64,000 bases of DNA, taken from positions 12,243,891 through 12,307,890 of the forward strand of contig NC_135564.1 in NCBI RefSeq assembly GCF_964340395.1. The letters run 5' to 3'. The notes under the pieces were generated by a model. It saw only the letters and a program-made list of their open reading frames with translations, had not been told where the DNA came from and ran no database searches. Source of the DNA: Glandiceps talaboti (Eukaryota > Hemichordata > Enteropneusta > Spengelidae). Of this stretch, positions 63,292 to 64,000 are shown piece by piece. The translations under genes and the position numbers were made by a program. Within the stretch, counting starts at the first letter, position 1. Each line of letters begins with the position of its first letter.

Positions 63292-63923
63292 CAATACGTA
63301 TACATCTGTCTAAATCTCCTTCAATGTCTATAAGTTTGCTTTATATGAAGATTTCAGGTCTGTTTGTTATTTATGTGTATTAATCAGTACCTATGGGGCT
63401 TTCAAGACCTTTACAAGTGGCTTTCAAATTCTTTTATATATTATTTTACGAAATGAAAGCCCTATTTTCAGTTGATATCTCCGGGAAAATCGGTCACAAA
63501 GTACATCCCCCACGGAAGCACGATTGGAGGGGCAGCTTGTGACTTTCTTTGCGTTTTATTTAAGCTGGGGGGGGGAGGGTGTCTTAGTCCTAAATGTTGA
63601 CTCTCGCTGATCTAAACGTATCTTTTGAAATATGCAAACACTTCGGTTTAGAATTATTATATGTAGGTTGTGTGTAAGAATACATTTCGGACATCAACTA
63701 CAGCAATTAGCATAAAACAACGGAATAAACAGGATGGAGGGTCTCTCCAGGGATCTCATTAGTGAACATTTACTGAAAAAGATTTCATGCATGATGAATT
63801 AATGTTAGTATCTATTTGTCGGTGAATCTCTCTCTGATATCTGCCTACCAATCTATATATCTATCTATCTATCTATCGATTTGTCATTCTCAAGATAAAA
63901 ACTTGTTCCGAATGAAATTGTAC

Positions 63924-63925
<2 letters not shown>
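63292..63925. other. Intergenic sequence
   Basis: No gene seen. Contains a G-run near 63568 and a short (TATC)n near 63857. Confidence 0.55.

Positions 63926-63998
<73 letters not shown>
63926..63998 (+). repeat. (TA)n microsatellite at window end
   Basis: At least 70 bp of TA dinucleotide reaching the window edge. Confidence 0.97.

Positions 63999-64000
<2 letters not shown>

Noticed and set aside
63063-63383. Ser/Val/Cys repeat protein
   Set aside because: Derived from the (CTGT)n microsatellite.

Overview
This is a eukaryotic window: AT-rich, with GT-AG introns, microsatellites, SINE-like and MITE-like repeats, and no prokaryotic operon structure. The gene families point to a metazoan, most likely a marine invertebrate and perhaps a deuterostome. 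Species cannot be fixed from sequence alone.

Region 1 (963-29781, + strand) is the 3' 31 exons of a large modular gene. They join in frame, with every junction phase agreeing, into 4803 nt (1600 codons plus stop). The product has about 26 complete EGF modules, mostly calcium-binding DxDEC type, then SEA - EGF - EGF - SEA - EGF - one membrane helix - about 165-residue cytoplasmic tail. The 5' end lies outside the window. A probable 3'UTR intron follows the stop, and its downstream exon starts near 30883.

Region 2 (30900-39900) has no confident intact gene. It holds a SINE copy, a decayed transposon-like reading frame (36959-37656), a 331-bp near-perfect palindromic element with an 8-bp target duplication, a 35-bp-TIR element, a tandemly duplicated 0.4-kb segment and a 239-bp foldback element with a 9-bp target duplication.

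Region 3 (39914-49290, - strand) is a complete ten-coding-exon gene for a 601-residue Rho GTPase - BTB - BTB protein. It resembles Dictyostelium RacA more than vertebrate RhoBTB1/2: the GTPase has a canonical P-loop, switch Thr and Gln61, and the protein ends in a CaaX box (CVVM). A TATA-like box lies just upstream.

Region 4 (52805-55057, + strand) is an intronless coding region of 750 residues for a divergent ZYG11/ZER1-family (CUL2 substrate-receptor type) LRR plus armadillo protein. Its promoter side faces the RhoBTB promoter.

Region 5 (55058-64000) is intergenic: SINE, MITEs, microsatellites and a miRNA-sized hairpin.

The most unusual signal is that both large multi-exon genes carry a tandem array whose unit is the 3' end of an exon plus its own 5' splice site: 81-bp units after EGF exon 3 (2681-3327) and 55-60-bp units after BTB exon 6 (43571-44485). 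Each repeat multiplies a functional splice donor and an in-frame piece of coding sequence.
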